Part shown: positions 1 to 15,975 of the stretch, in pieces
Numbering within the stretch: position 1 is the stretch's first letter
Layout: each line of letters starts with the position of its first letter
Assembly: GCF_005239225.2 (NCBI RefSeq)
Contig: NC_133297.1
Span: 2,178,392-2,242,391, forward strand
Direction of reading: 5' to 3'
From: Populus alba
Lineage: Eukaryota > Streptophyta > Magnoliopsida > Malpighiales > Salicaceae
DNA: 64,000 bases
Program-made: the position numbers and the translations under genes
Notes under the pieces: model-generated
What the model was told of the DNA's origin: nothing
Database searches by the model: none
The model's input: only the letters and a program-made list of their open reading frames with translations

Positions 1-369
1 ATAATAAAAGAAAAGCAAATAACAATCATAAAAAATGAAAACCAAATTTAATATAAAAATCCAATTAAATTAAATTCTAAGGGGTAAAATTAAAAAAAAA
101 AAGATTCAATACAAAATATATATCAATTAAAAGTTTGAGAATCAAATTTGTTATAATCAACAAATAATATGATATTTCTAATCTTTTCACAACTTATAGA
201 AAGTGTTTTCCACCCAAAATAAAAGGAAAACACTTTCCTAAAACCTAAGATAAATTTTTCTTTAACTGGAAAGTGTTTTTTATTGATCAATTTTTCTAAT
301 AGCAAACAAACAAAGAAAAATTTAAAAAATAATTTTCAGGAAACTAATTTTTGCCAAATAAAAGAGGCC
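1..369. mobile_element. Harbinger-like non-autonomous element, right part (cut by window edge)
   Basis: This stretch is colinear with the last ~350 bp of the 799-bp element at 61568-62366. Both contain the motif AGAAAGTGTTTTCC, then AGGAAAACACTTT about 20 bp later, then ACTGGAAAGTGTTTT. Both end in GGCC or AGCC followed by TTA, which fits a TTA target duplication. The left part lies outside the window. Assignment to PIF/Harbinger rests only on the TTA flank and the weak terminal inverted repeat of the full copy. Confidence 0.6.
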
Positions 370-414
370 TTAATTAAACATACTGAATGCTAGATTCATC
401 TTCATAACGATATA

Positions 415-605
415 TAGGAGTTGTTTGAGAATGTTGTAGTGATTATTTTTTAAAATGTATTTTGCTTGGAACTATATTAAAATAATATTTTTTTATTTTT
501 TAAAAATTATTTTTAATATCAGCATATTAAAATGATCTGAAAGTACAAAAAAAATTAAATTTTTTAAAAATATTTTTAAAATACAAAACAAATAGCACAT
601 ATTGT
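415..605. mobile_element. Degenerate copy of the abundant miniature repeat family
   Basis: The core reads TTATTTTTAATATCAGCATA followed by AAAATGATCTGAAA. This is the same core as the best-preserved copy at 28984-29199, whose homologous part reads CATCAGCACATCAAAACGAT. It starts with a GTTTGAGAATG-like end. No coding capacity is visible. It is treated as a decayed MITE. Confidence 0.55.
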
Positions 606-1339
606 ATTTATATTTATAGATGATGAGTGACACAGTCATGGATGTTACCTTGACAAGTTTACTTTTCTATTGTAATTAAATTCCTTTTATTTAGGAATTC
701 GAGACTTGATCTATGAAATATAATAACCATTTGAGTATATTTTAACTTCAACACATAAAAAGTTGGATTGAAAGTGAAGTAAGAAATAAGCCAAAAAAAT
801 TGTCAAATCTGGGATTTATTTTTCTCTTGAAAAATCGGCAACTTGGAGGAGGTTGGTTTTTTTTTTTTTTTTTTTTAAAAAAAAAAGTGGGTGTTAATTT
901 ATCGTGACCGAATTCTCAATCAATTAACTTTGATTTTTCAAAATGATATTATTTTATTTTTTTTATTAAAATAAAACAACACCATTAACTTGGTTAATTC
1001 AAAGAAAATAATGAACATATTATGGGTTAATATATTCAACCTATAATCCAAAGCTAAGGTCAAATTATGAACCCGGTTTTATTATAATCAGTCAAACACC
1101 GTGAGATTGACTTTCTAGTAGCAGCGTAGAAGTCACTCTAAAGAAAAAGGAGATGGCTGCAACAAGAACGTTAAATCACTATAAGTAGAAGGAAATAATC
1201 TGCTAGTTAACAGACGTTTCGTAAGAAATTTCTGATACTCAAGCGTTTGAACATTTCTTCCTAAAATTCTCTAATAAATTTCCTTGCTGTGGCATAATCA
1301 TTCTCATTCAACATACCTTCTCAATATTCGAAAGTAAAA
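606..1339. other. Intergenic and upstream region of the GLR gene
   Basis: AT-rich DNA with long A and T runs (about 857-886 and 955-975) and no ORF of note. The last ~160 bases should hold the core promoter and 5' leader of the downstream receptor gene. Confidence 0.5.
1179..1187 (+). promoter_or_regulatory. Candidate TATA box of the GLR gene
   Basis: CTATAAGTA lies about 150 bp upstream of the ATG at 1340, in an otherwise mixed-composition stretch. This is a sequence match only; no transcription start is known. Confidence 0.35.
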
Positions 1340-4300
1340 ATGTCTCTTGTGATCCCCTCATTTTGCATGCTTTGGCTGCTAGTGGCGGTGTCAAAGACTA
1401 ACGCCGATGAACCAGCAGCTGGGGGTCACTGCCCATTGCCCCGCCACATAATGGGGAATATAGGTGGCGTTATAGATTATCGGTCTCGGGTTGGAAAAGA
1501 GCAGAAAGTTGCAATGGAGATGGCTGTTGAAGACTTTTCTCGATCAAGTTGCTCTGAGCAGCTGGTTCTGCAACTTGAAGATTCACGTGGAGACTCCGCT
1601 AGAGCTGCGTCTTCCAGTAAGGCTTATCTTCCCCGTTCATTGACGGCCACACACACACAAAAAAAAAAAAAAAGCTTCACTTCTTGCAAATTATCGTAGG
1701 AGGAACAATTTTTTTTCTATGAATCGATGTCATATATATAATGGATTTCTTCATAGGAACAAACATTTTTCATGCTAAAAGGGGGCTTCATGGAACCCGT
1801 ACTGGTTATTGGCTCATTTCTTTGGTTTATCAGGTGTTTAGAAGTGGGGTTGAGATTGTTTTTAAAAGAGTTTTTTTTATTGAAAATATATTAAAATAAT
1901 ATTTTTTAAAAAAATTATTTTTTATATTAGTATATAAAAATATAAAAAAATTAATTCAAATTAAAAAAAATATATATTTTTTAAAAATATTTTGGAAATT
2001 AAAATACGGACAGGTCCAGTGTCCTCACCTTGCTGGCAAGGTCCACGTTGAGATCCAATGCAAAGTAGATTATCCCATGTCAGAATTCTTTATCACTTAG
2101 GTTGGTAGGTCCAGACTTTGTCTGTTTATTCAGCCACAAAAAGAATTCTCAACTCGACACTAAATTAGCGTTAATGGAAGGAAAACAAAGAGTTGGGTTT
2201 GATAATGCAGAGTAAGATATTTTTTTAAAATACTTATTAATTAAAAATATATTTATTTTTTACTTTTAATATTAACATAATAAAATTATATAAAAAATCA
2301 ATTCAATATTTTTTAAGGTCAGAAGTTGTTTGAACACTGCCTTAAATATCTTTTTCTCTTGAAATATCTCATTATTTTTCAAGACTTTTTTAATGTCTCA
2401 TAAGTTCAAGAATAAATTGCAATCACAATTCAATTAGAAAAAAATTCTCTATAATTTAGAGCAATAATTATTCGCTTTCGAAAAATTTCTTAAGTTTAAG
2501 AATAAATATATAACAGGCCTCTTTTCATATTGCTGCAGCAGTTGAGCTCATTGATAGCAAACAAGTGCAGGCGCTCATAGGAACGATGTCAGCTCAGGAA
2601 ACAGGACCTCTCTCCAGGGTTGACAAAAACATCAAGTATCTTCCTATAATATCCTTAACATCACCGGCAATAACCCCGCCATTGATAGCACACCAATTAC
2701 CACACTTCTTTCAATTTAGTGACCATATCACCTTCCACATACAATGCATAGCTGCTATTGTAGGCCAGTTCAAGTGGAGGAAAGTTACAGTGATATATGA
2801 ATCAAAAAATGGTTTCTCTGCTTATTCTGGGATTTTAACTCTCCTATCTGACAATCTCAAGGCTGTCAACACAGACATTGAACACCACTCAACTTTCCCT
2901 TCCATGCCTTCTCTATCAAACGCAGAAGCCTTCATTGAACGAGAGCTTGTCGATATGAGGAGCAGGAGCAACAGGGTTTTCGTAGTTATGATATCCTCTT
3001 TAGAAACGGCAGTCCTGCTATTTGAGAAAGCAAAGCAGTTGGGGATGATGGAGAAAGGTTATGTGTGGATTGTCACCGATGAGATTGCAAGCTTTCTTGA
3101 CTCTTTCGATTCTTCAGTTGTCAACAACATGCAAGGTGTGATTGGTTTTAGAACCGGATTTGTACGCAGTAGCAAGCCTTTTAAACAGTTTAGATCTAGA
3201 TTTCGCAGCAAGTATCGATCAGAGTATCCAGAAGAAGAAGAATATTGCAATCCAAGTATCTTTGCTCTCCGTGCTTATGATGCAACTTGGGCTATTGCTC
3301 AAGCTATGAAAAACTCACCAGGAAAAATAAGCTCAAAAGACTTATCTAAAGGCATTTCATCCAGCAAATTTAGAGGTGTAAGTGGGGTAATAAGGTTTAA
3401 AAATAATGTGTTGCGGGAATTGCCTTCATTTCAAATCATTAATGTTGTCGGTAACAGCTACAGAGAGATTGCAGTTTGGTCACCAGACTTCGGCTTTTTC
3501 AAGAGCCTCGAGAAACATAATGGTGTGAATTCCAGTAGCTCTTTTGAAGAATGGGGGCCGGTTTATTGGCCAGGTGGAAAGGGCAGTGTTCCTCGCGGAT
3601 GGGTGATTTCTGGGACGGATAAACCTTTGAAGATAGGAGTTCCGACCATGGGCGCTTTTCATGAATTTGTGAAGGTGATTTTAGACGAGGCCAATAACAA
3701 AACTTGTGCCACAGGGTTCTCAATTAATGTATTTGAAGCAACTTTAAAGCGTCTCCCATATAAATTGCCGTATGTTTTCGTCCCATTCAATGGGTCATAC
3801 GACGAGATGGTGGAGCAAGTTTATGACCAGGTCAGGTTTATTTATTTTTCTTCTATCATTAATTAGTCTCATATGAAACCACAATTAAGCAATTTTTTTT
3901 ATTTCCAATTTATCATGATATAAACAACTTTTAATCATTGGTTATCTCGTGCAAATAGAGCTTGGATGCTGCTGTCGGTGATTTTTCAATAGAGCCTGGA
4001 AGGTTTCGGTACGCAGAATTTTCTCAACCATATATTGATTCCAGACTCGTCATGACAGTACCAGCGAAATCAGCCAAGTCCAGTATAACATGGATGCTGA
4101 AAACCTTCACCAAAAAGTTATGGTTACTAATGGTAGCGATGCATATGTTCATAGGATGCCTAGTATGGATACTTGAACGTGGGAGCAACACAGAATTCAA
4201 AGGAATCGGGGGTATGTTATGGTTTTCCGTCACAGTAATATTCTACGCACATGGTAAGTATAATTCGATTAATTTGCAAATGATAATTGTCGCTAGCTCT

Positions 4301-5242
4301 TGTTCTTGTACATAAGGGTTTGGCTTAATTTTCTTCATTGTTTACCGAATACAGGGCAACCGCTTAGAAACAATTTATCTCGAGTAGTGGTGGCGCCATG
4401 GTTATTTGTGATTCTCATCGTCACGGCAAGCTTCACGGCTGATCTTTCCTCAAGGATGACAGTCTCACGGCTAGAACCATCAGTTTTGGACATTGATACA
4501 CTACTGAAAACCAACGCACCTGTTGGTTGCAATCGGAACTCCTTTGTTGTGCGATATTTGACTAACGTTTTGCATTTCAAACCGGAAAATATAAGGAAGT
4601 TTTATTCAGAAAACGATTACCTAGAAGCCTTTGAAACTGGACATATCAAAGCAGCCTTCTTTGTTGAGCCACATGCAAAAGTCTTCCTGGGAAAATACTG
4701 CAAGCGCTTCACACAAGCAAAATCCACCTTTCAATTAGGCGGTTTTGGCTATGTTAGTTCTCTCTGTCTTTGTTTCCTCATCTCGTTTCCACATTGATTT
4801 GCATAAACACAATTCTTACTCTTCATTTTACTGGCATGGCTTTCATTTCCAGGTTTTTCCAAAGGGTTCTCCTCTGGTTTTTGACATGTCAGAGGCAATC
4901 CTGAAAGTTATAGAGAGTGGAGAAATGAGGCAAATGGAAGAGATTCTCTCCTTTCCCAATTGCTCCTCTGATGCGTTAAGGGACAACTCGAGTTTAGATC
5001 TGGAGCCTTTCGCTGGGCTATTCATATTATCCGGTAGCGTCTCAGCCTTCGGTTTCCTGGTTGCTATTCTGCGTACGGGAAGGAATCTGCAGATCCTGAG
5101 CTACATTCAAGAAGCACTGACAAAAAGGAGAATTTGGAGATGGGCAAGTATTCATTTGTCCAGAGAAAATTCCACCATCCCAAAAACTGAAGACCAAGTT
5201 CAAACTTCTACAAGTCTAGAGCTCGCAAATTTTGCCCACTAG
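1340..5242 (+). CDS. Glutamate receptor-like cation channel (GLR, clade 2-like), 5 exons, 883 aa
   Basis: Exons by GT-AG splicing: 1340-1616, 2539-3830, 3959-4253, 4355-4752, 4853-5242. They join in frame to 884 codons including the stop, the usual size of plant GLRs. Residues 1-22 look like a signal peptide. An ANF/periplasmic-type amino-terminal domain follows. The S1 ligand-binding half starts near residue 454 (KPLKIGVPTMGAFHEFVKV). M1 lies at about 576-596. The pore loop follows (GGMLWFSVTVIF), then M3 at about 634-655, the S2 half, and M4 at about 807-829 before a short cytosolic tail. The family forms amino-acid-gated calcium-permeable channels in plasma or vacuolar membranes. The conserved gate motif (SYTANLTSxLTV in the family) is altered here to SFTADLSSRMTV, with an acidic residue in the usual Asn position. 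The exon 2 start could be 2542 instead of 2539, since the acceptor is CAGCAG. No frameshift or stop is seen, so I take it as intact. Confidence 0.9.
1830..2015. mobile_element. Degenerate miniature repeat copy in GLR intron 1
   Basis: It begins AGGTGTTTAGAAGTG, close to the GGTGTTTGAAAGTG end of the 28984 copy, and continues into the family's A/T-rich core. It lies inside the 922-bp first intron. Its right end is blurred. Confidence 0.5.
2210..2345. mobile_element. Degenerate miniature repeat fragment in GLR intron 1
   Basis: The core pattern ATATTTATTTTTTACTTTTA followed by ATTAACATAATAAAATTATA matches the miniature family. It is a second, shorter piece in the same intron. Confidence 0.4.
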
Positions 5243-5684
5243 AAAAGTTATATAATTACACTTTTATATAAGGTCTAGCTAGAAAACTCAATAGTTAGAT
5301 GATTTTACAAGCCCAGTTCCTATTAAGATTTGTTATTTTAATCATCTGATCGTTGGATATCCTGAAATTAGGTTTATAAATTATTTTTTATTGTAATTAT
5401 TTTCCAAATTAATTTTTTTTTTCTACTTTGCTTTGGACTTTTTTAGTTAAATCGGTTTTTAAGACTTCTGCATGAATAATTGAAGTGTTTTAATTTTTAT
5501 TATTCTAATTATTTAGACTTTTTCTTATAAAACATCAAAGATTTTTTTTATTCTTCTATAATGTTAGAACTATAATTTTAGAATTAAAAACTCTAATTTT
5601 TATCCTCTCTCTATGCACTCCACCAAAAATTACAATATCAAAACTTTTAAAGCTGGCTACTATATATAATTACGACTACACAAG

Positions 5685-5742
5685 TTCACCAGCGCATTGT
5701 CTGATATGCTTCTACAATATGATAAATAAATTCAGGTAAAAT

Positions 5743-5773
<31 letters not shown>

Positions 5774-5850
5774 GCAGCTAGGCTAATTCTTATTATAACT
5801 TGACCATTTGTGCTTTGAATAATTGTAGGCTTGAGCACATGAGCATATGA
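5685..5850. repeat. Duplicated GLR 3'-flank segment, copy 1, with (GA)n
   Basis: It shares with 6513-6673 the ordered motifs GATATGCTTC, a GAGAGA tract, GGCTAATTCTTA, CATAACTTGACCA-type sequence, GTGCTTTGAATAATTGTA and GAGCACATGAGCA. The GA microsatellite (5747-5773) is much longer here than in copy 2. Confidence 0.75.
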
Positions 5851-5959
5851 ACTTGATATGAATCATTTATGATTACAATCATCTCAAATCGTGTGTTTTA
5901 ATGTGTCTGGCATCTTAGTGTTGGAAATTTTCTTCAAAAAAATTGGTTGTTAAAAGCAT

Positions 5960-6306
5960 GATAACAATTTAAATAACATGAAAACTTATAATCCAAACTT
6001 TTCAAATGTTCTAAAAAATTTTATTTTGAGCATAAAATCTTCAATATCTAACTCTTTTATGCCAAACTTATAAATTAAATATATGTTTTATAAACTTGAT
6101 CATATAGTTATTACTGTCCAAAATAAACTTGTTATCTACATAAAGATATACAATAGCATAACCTTTATCTATGTTTTTTTTATATAAACACATTTATTTT
6201 TTTTTTTATTGATTTTGAACTCATTTGATAACATAACATTATCAATATTTTTATGTCATTCTTTTAGTGTTTGTTTTGAACTATACAATGATTTGACAAG
6301 GTTATA
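5960..6306 (-). pseudogene. Ty1/Copia reverse-transcriptase fragment, decayed
   Basis: Read on the minus strand, the region gives recognisable Copia RT blocks in order: LVKSLYSSKQT, DNVMLSNEFKIN, KCVYIKN, DKGYAIVYLYVDN and FRTFEK. The polymerase motif YVDD reads YVDN (6131-6142), and the frame is broken by stops and short indels. It is a dead relic with no LTRs recognised on either side. Copia elements copy themselves through an RNA intermediate; this piece cannot. It lies between the two duplicated flank segments. Confidence 0.75.
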
Positions 6307-6512
6307 TACTTTTTTTTCTTGTCCATTAGTAACAAATGGCTAGGTTTGTTCGAAGTAAATATTATGGAAAGACATCCTCATATTTTAATATACTTATAGA
6401 AAGGTATTTTACTTTTCCAGTCTTTTCTAGCTTATTATGGACTAATTTGTTAGAATATGATTGTGTATTATCATAAACTATTAAAGCTTGCTAGCTGTTC
6501 ACTAATTTATGC

Positions 6513-6673
6513 CTTACACCTTCACCTGTGCTTCGTATGATATGCTTCCAAATATGATTAGTAAATTAATGTGAAATTAATAAGAGAGAGAGGCAACTTG
6601 GCTAATTCTTAGCATAACTTGACCACTTGTGCTTTGAATAATTGTACACCGGCTTGAAGCACATGAGCACATG
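6513..6673. repeat. Duplicated GLR 3'-flank segment, copy 2
   Basis: Colinear with 5685-5850 at a spacing of about 830 bp, with small substitutions and a shorter GAGAGAGA tract. It suggests a former tandem duplication of the receptor's downstream region. Confidence 0.75.
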
Positions 6674-7570
6674 TTTGTTAAATTTCTTGATTTGTGGTTT
6701 CGCAACAACAGGAATAGTAGGTGCTAGTTGACTTTCAACCCATTAAGCCATGGCATTTCTTTTGCTGGGTTTTCATTTCCGTTCGAGATAAGTTCAATTC
6801 ACGCTACTATTTCTCTGTTTTCAATTAACTAGCAAAGTCAACAAATTTAATTGGAATTCGAGTGTCCCTAGAGGGATTGCCGGTTATCAAGACTTGGAAT
6901 GGAAAATGCATACCTTTTTTTTGTTCCCCAAGAAAAAAAAAAATTAAAAACTCTAACTTATATTATATTAGATTAGATTAGATATTAAGTTAAGCTATTG
7001 CCATGGTAAAAAAATAATAATTTTACCAAATTTTTAATGAATTCATTAAACTAAAAATTTATTTGACGGTAATTGTTTTTTAAAATATTTTTATTTATAA
7101 ATATATTAAAATATTATTTTTTTAATATTTTAATATTAGTATATTAAAACAATAAAAAATATTAAAAATATTTAATTTTTTTTTAAAAAATCAATTTCTT
7201 TTTTATAAAAAAGACAGCCATTGTACCGGCAATACAAACAGAAAAATAAATAAATAAATATTCCGTGCCAGTCGTTGATCCACTCTGACAACTATGATCC
7301 AGCAAGAACCATGATTGACGAACCAAATCTTAAACCTCACGTTTTATTAGGTGATGTCACCCAAGGACCACGTTAATTCCATGAGACCAACCGTCATAAG
7401 AGCCTGTACAACGAAATCTGACCAGCACGCACCACCATGACCTTGAGTGATGAGACTCCCATCATTCTACCCTTCGAATCACAGGTTCCCACTCTCCTTA
7501 GCAGCACGTAACCACCGCGACCCAATAAAAATCAAACTAAACGCCAACACAGTCACGGAGCGCGTGCTTC
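6674..7570. other. Intergenic DNA between GLR and kinase genes
   Basis: Mostly AT-rich with a miniature repeat at 7055-7215. From about 7260 the base composition becomes mixed and CCAC/ACGT motifs appear, consistent with the distal promoter of the kinase gene. No coding signal was seen. Confidence 0.5.
7055..7215. mobile_element. Degenerate miniature repeat copy
   Basis: The pattern TTTTTAAAATATTTTTATTT, then TATTAAAATATTATTTTTTT, then a run of short A/T blocks matches the core of the family at 28984-29199. Ends are unclear. Confidence 0.4.
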
Positions 7571-7576
7571 CACACA

Positions 7577-7609
7577 CCAATCAGATTAATTTCTCCTTCT
7601 CTTTATAGA
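7577..7609 (+). promoter_or_regulatory. CCAAT and TATA-like motifs of the kinase gene
   Basis: CCAAT occurs at 7577-7581 and TATAGA at 7604-7609, about 310 bp upstream of the ATG at 7918. A pyrimidine-rich leader (TCTCTCTC) follows, as is common in plant 5' UTRs. Motif match only. Confidence 0.35.
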
Positions 7610-7820
7610 TCTCCGCCGACATTTTGGAGGCTCCAAAAAGGCTTCTAGTCCTTCTCTCTCTACACAATTTCTACTCTCTCTAAAAGCTGGAAACGAGCAA
7701 TTAATTAATTTCTACTCTCCAAGTATTTAAAAAATCTTAAAAAAATCGGTGCTCCTCAGATTCCAGTTCACGGCGTTGATAACAACGCTCCGTTATATAA
7801 GAAAATTTCTTCTCTCTTGT

Positions 7821-7844
7821 ATGCATTTTCTCGAACACTCCTAG
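7821..7844 (+). promoter_or_regulatory. Upstream ORF in kinase leader, 7 codons
   Basis: ATG followed by six codons and TAG, 74 bp before the main ATG. A second minimal uORF (ATG, two codons, TGA) sits at 7883-7894. If transcription starts near the TATA-like motif, both lie in the mRNA and could lower translation. This is an inference. Confidence 0.4.
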
Positions 7845-7917
7845 ATCTTTCCTCCATACTGTTACACTGAAGGAAATCAATTATGAGTCTTTGATTTAGT
7901 CTTAATCGCATCGTGAA

Positions 7918-13351
<5,434 letters not shown>

Positions 13352-15700
13352 GATCCAACTATCACACTTTGCTGCAAGTGCTGTCGGTATTCCTAGTTTT
13401 ACAATGAGAATAATCTACAAGTGGAAGAATTATACGAGGCTGAATTGGCAGAGTAGTTGTATGAAGACAGGAACAAGGACACCATCAGCTTAAGGGGTCG
13501 ATGTGTTCTGCGGCTACAATGATTTTTGCTTACACGAATGTGTTTTGGTACTTTAGAGCAAGTAAATAGTTCAATCCAATTCTAAAACAGCTGTTTGAGT
13601 GCTTCATTTTCTCTTACACGTGTCAGGGCCAAGTAAAAAGGCAACCTTTGAGCTGAGCTATAAAACCCGACCTGGTTAATTCATTGGCTAGAACTTGGCT
13701 AAGATAAGGTTTTGCTCTAAACCTATCTTTTCTTTTATTAAAAAAAAAAAAAAAAACAACTTCGCAGATGGAACCGTTTCAACGTTTAATCACCATGAAA
13801 TAAATCATATAGCTCTTTGACGGTTCGGATGAAAAAAAAATTATATTAAAAAATAATATAAATTAAAATTTATTTTAATAATTAAATTATTGGGTTGAGA
13901 TAATTTTGTGATATAGTATTAGAGTCTTGATGATCAAGTGATCATGGATTTAAATCTCATCTATTTTTATTTATTAGATAAAAATTAAACATAAAATAAT
14001 ATAAATCCATGTAAATTTAAAATTTAAAACATTTTTATTTAATAAAATAAATTAAAAAATAATATAAATTATATTCATTTTTTTTTTTTAAGTGATAAGT
14101 TATTGAATTAAATTATAAGTTGTTAAATTGAAATGGGTTTTTTAAAAAAAAAAAGATGAAACACTCATCATTACTTGGGTACGTGTGTGTTGCTTGTGCA
14201 TGATGCTTGGGGGCGTCCTTTCATTCAAGAAGCACCAATATTCCATGGATGATGGAACTGCCTGCACCATATGATTTCCCATGAAATTATCTCCTTTTGT
14301 GGTTGAAATTGGTCAAGGAGCCTGGTCGTGTCTTTGCCCCACAATACATTCATGCCCAAGATACCATGGCCTAACTTTAACTGTACGTAGGGCCTATTCC
14401 TCACGCTTCGAATCGGCATTTTAATTCTCAAAGATTAATAGCCCCACTCTACTTTCCACTGAAAATTGCATAAACTGTGTTGCTGAGATATTTCCAAGAT
14501 TATCCGCTCTTTTATCACTGGATAATTCCAATCAATAATATGAGCCTCCCGATTTTTAAATCAATTTCATGCTCTGCTACTCCTGCCCATTCTTGACCCA
14601 AAGACGCCGCCGTAGGAGGCCGATCACTGATATTGTCATGTGTGAAAGAAAAAGTGAAAATTAATTACCTACTATTTCGTTAATTATTCTTAAGAACACA
14701 TTTCCTTTAAAAGGTTCAGGGAAAAAAAAATCATCCGAGACGTGAGGCTAGCTTGTTTGGATTTCTTTAATTTGACCCGTGTGAAAAATTATATCTGTCC
14801 AAGCAATGCACACACGTGAGAGGAGCGACCAAAAAAATGAGAAGATGTCTAGCTCATGGTTTTCATTAATACCTGAATTATGAATCTGGTTTAATTATTT
14901 TTTTAAAATAATAATATTTTTATAAGATATTTTTCCGATCGAGTTTTTATTTGATCTAGCAAATGATGAATTTCTTAGATCAAATTATATGCTTGATTAG
15001 ATTTTTAATATCTGCATTAAATATAAAATTCATAAAAATAAATCGATAGGGTTTGATTTTTATTAAAAAAAATATTTAAATTAAATTTAAAAAAAAACTA
15101 AAATCAAACCCAAAACGTTTTTTATTCCGAGATTTAATTTTAGTCAAATTCCCATAAAAAGTATGTGCGGCCAAAAACAGTGAGAATCCGATATCTCATG
15201 CAGGTAAATAGAAAAACGAGCATAAAAACAACAACGTGTGGATTCAACCTGCAAAAATTCCTGGAAGAAAAGCTGGACAATCTTCTAGTGCTAAAAAATA
15301 GCGCTGGGAGCGGGAGTTAAAAAAAAAAAAAAAAAAAAAAACTGAAATAGCGGTTTAGGTAGTTGTAAAACCTGATTTTAAATTAAGTCGGTTCACAGAA
15401 TAGGAGAATTAACCTAAGGCAATTCTAAAATAAAATCAAAATAATATAGTTTTGATAAAAAAAAAAAAAATTCAAGAACAAGATTTTAATAATAGGATAG
15501 GAAAATTAACCTAATTTTTTTAAAAAATAAAATCAAAATAATATAATTTTGATAAAAAAAAATGATGAGCTGAGAACTAGATTTTAATAAAGGTAATAAC
15601 TCAAGTTAACTCGAATTTTTAATTATTATTATTATTATTATTATTATTATTTTATTTTATTTTCATTCCGAAACGGCATCTTAAAGGCTAAGACAAGTAG
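13352..15700. other. 3' flank of kinase gene and intergenic region
   Basis: The first ~250 bases are the likely 3' UTR. After that come poly-A runs (13739-13756, 15319-15341), a decayed TRIM-like piece (13880-14030) and an (ATT)n tract (15625-15650). A mixed-composition stretch at 14160-14640 has no convincing ORF. No gene was recognised. Confidence 0.5.
13880..14030 (-). mobile_element. Decayed TRIM-like fragment
   Basis: GATATAGTATTAGAGTCTTG followed by ATGATCAAGTGATCATGGAT and AATCTCATC aligns, in the complementary orientation, with the primer-binding and internal part of the intact TRIM at 53532-53823 (ATGGTATCAGAGC, ACCAAGCGGTCACGAGTTCG). LTRs were not resolved. Confidence 0.45.
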
Positions 15701-15715
15701 AAAGACGGGAGAGGA

Positions 15716-15752
15716 AGATATTTTCGATTCTCTAACGAACAAAAAAATATCT
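15716..15752 (+). promoter_or_regulatory. Two evening elements upstream of the COR27-like gene
   Basis: AGATATTTT (15716-15724) is the exact reverse complement of the evening element AAAATATCT. A forward copy lies at 15744-15752. They are 19 bp apart and about 220-260 bp before the ATG. CCA1/LHY/RVE clock MYB factors bind this motif, and Arabidopsis COR27/COR28 are known clock targets. The match is seen; function is inferred. Confidence 0.7.
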
Positions 15753-15810
15753 GCCTCTGCCTTAGCGCTAAATGGTCTGCGTTACTGACATGGCAAGTGA
15801 TGGTCCCATG

Positions 15811-15818
15811 ACACGTGT
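15811..15818 (+). promoter_or_regulatory. Palindromic G-box/ABRE upstream of the COR27-like gene
   Basis: ACACGTGT holds a perfect CACGTG core about 160 bp before the ATG and 58 bp after the second evening element. bZIP (HY5, ABF) and bHLH (PIF) factors bind this core. It fits the light and cold control known for this family. Confidence 0.55.
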
Positions 15819-15975
15819 AAAAGTGTTGACAACTGTAACGTTCTTTTGTCCCAACTCCCACTTCTCCTTCTTCACATTTTCCTTTTGATTTTTTTATTTC
15901 TCTCTCTCTCTCTGATTTTTGTAGGTTCTCTGAATCTGAAGATTCAATCCTTTAATATCGTCAAGATATTATTTT

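Noticed and set aside
3059..3723. Minus-strand ORFs inside GLR exon 2
   Set aside because: Shadows of the coding strand with no independent evidence.
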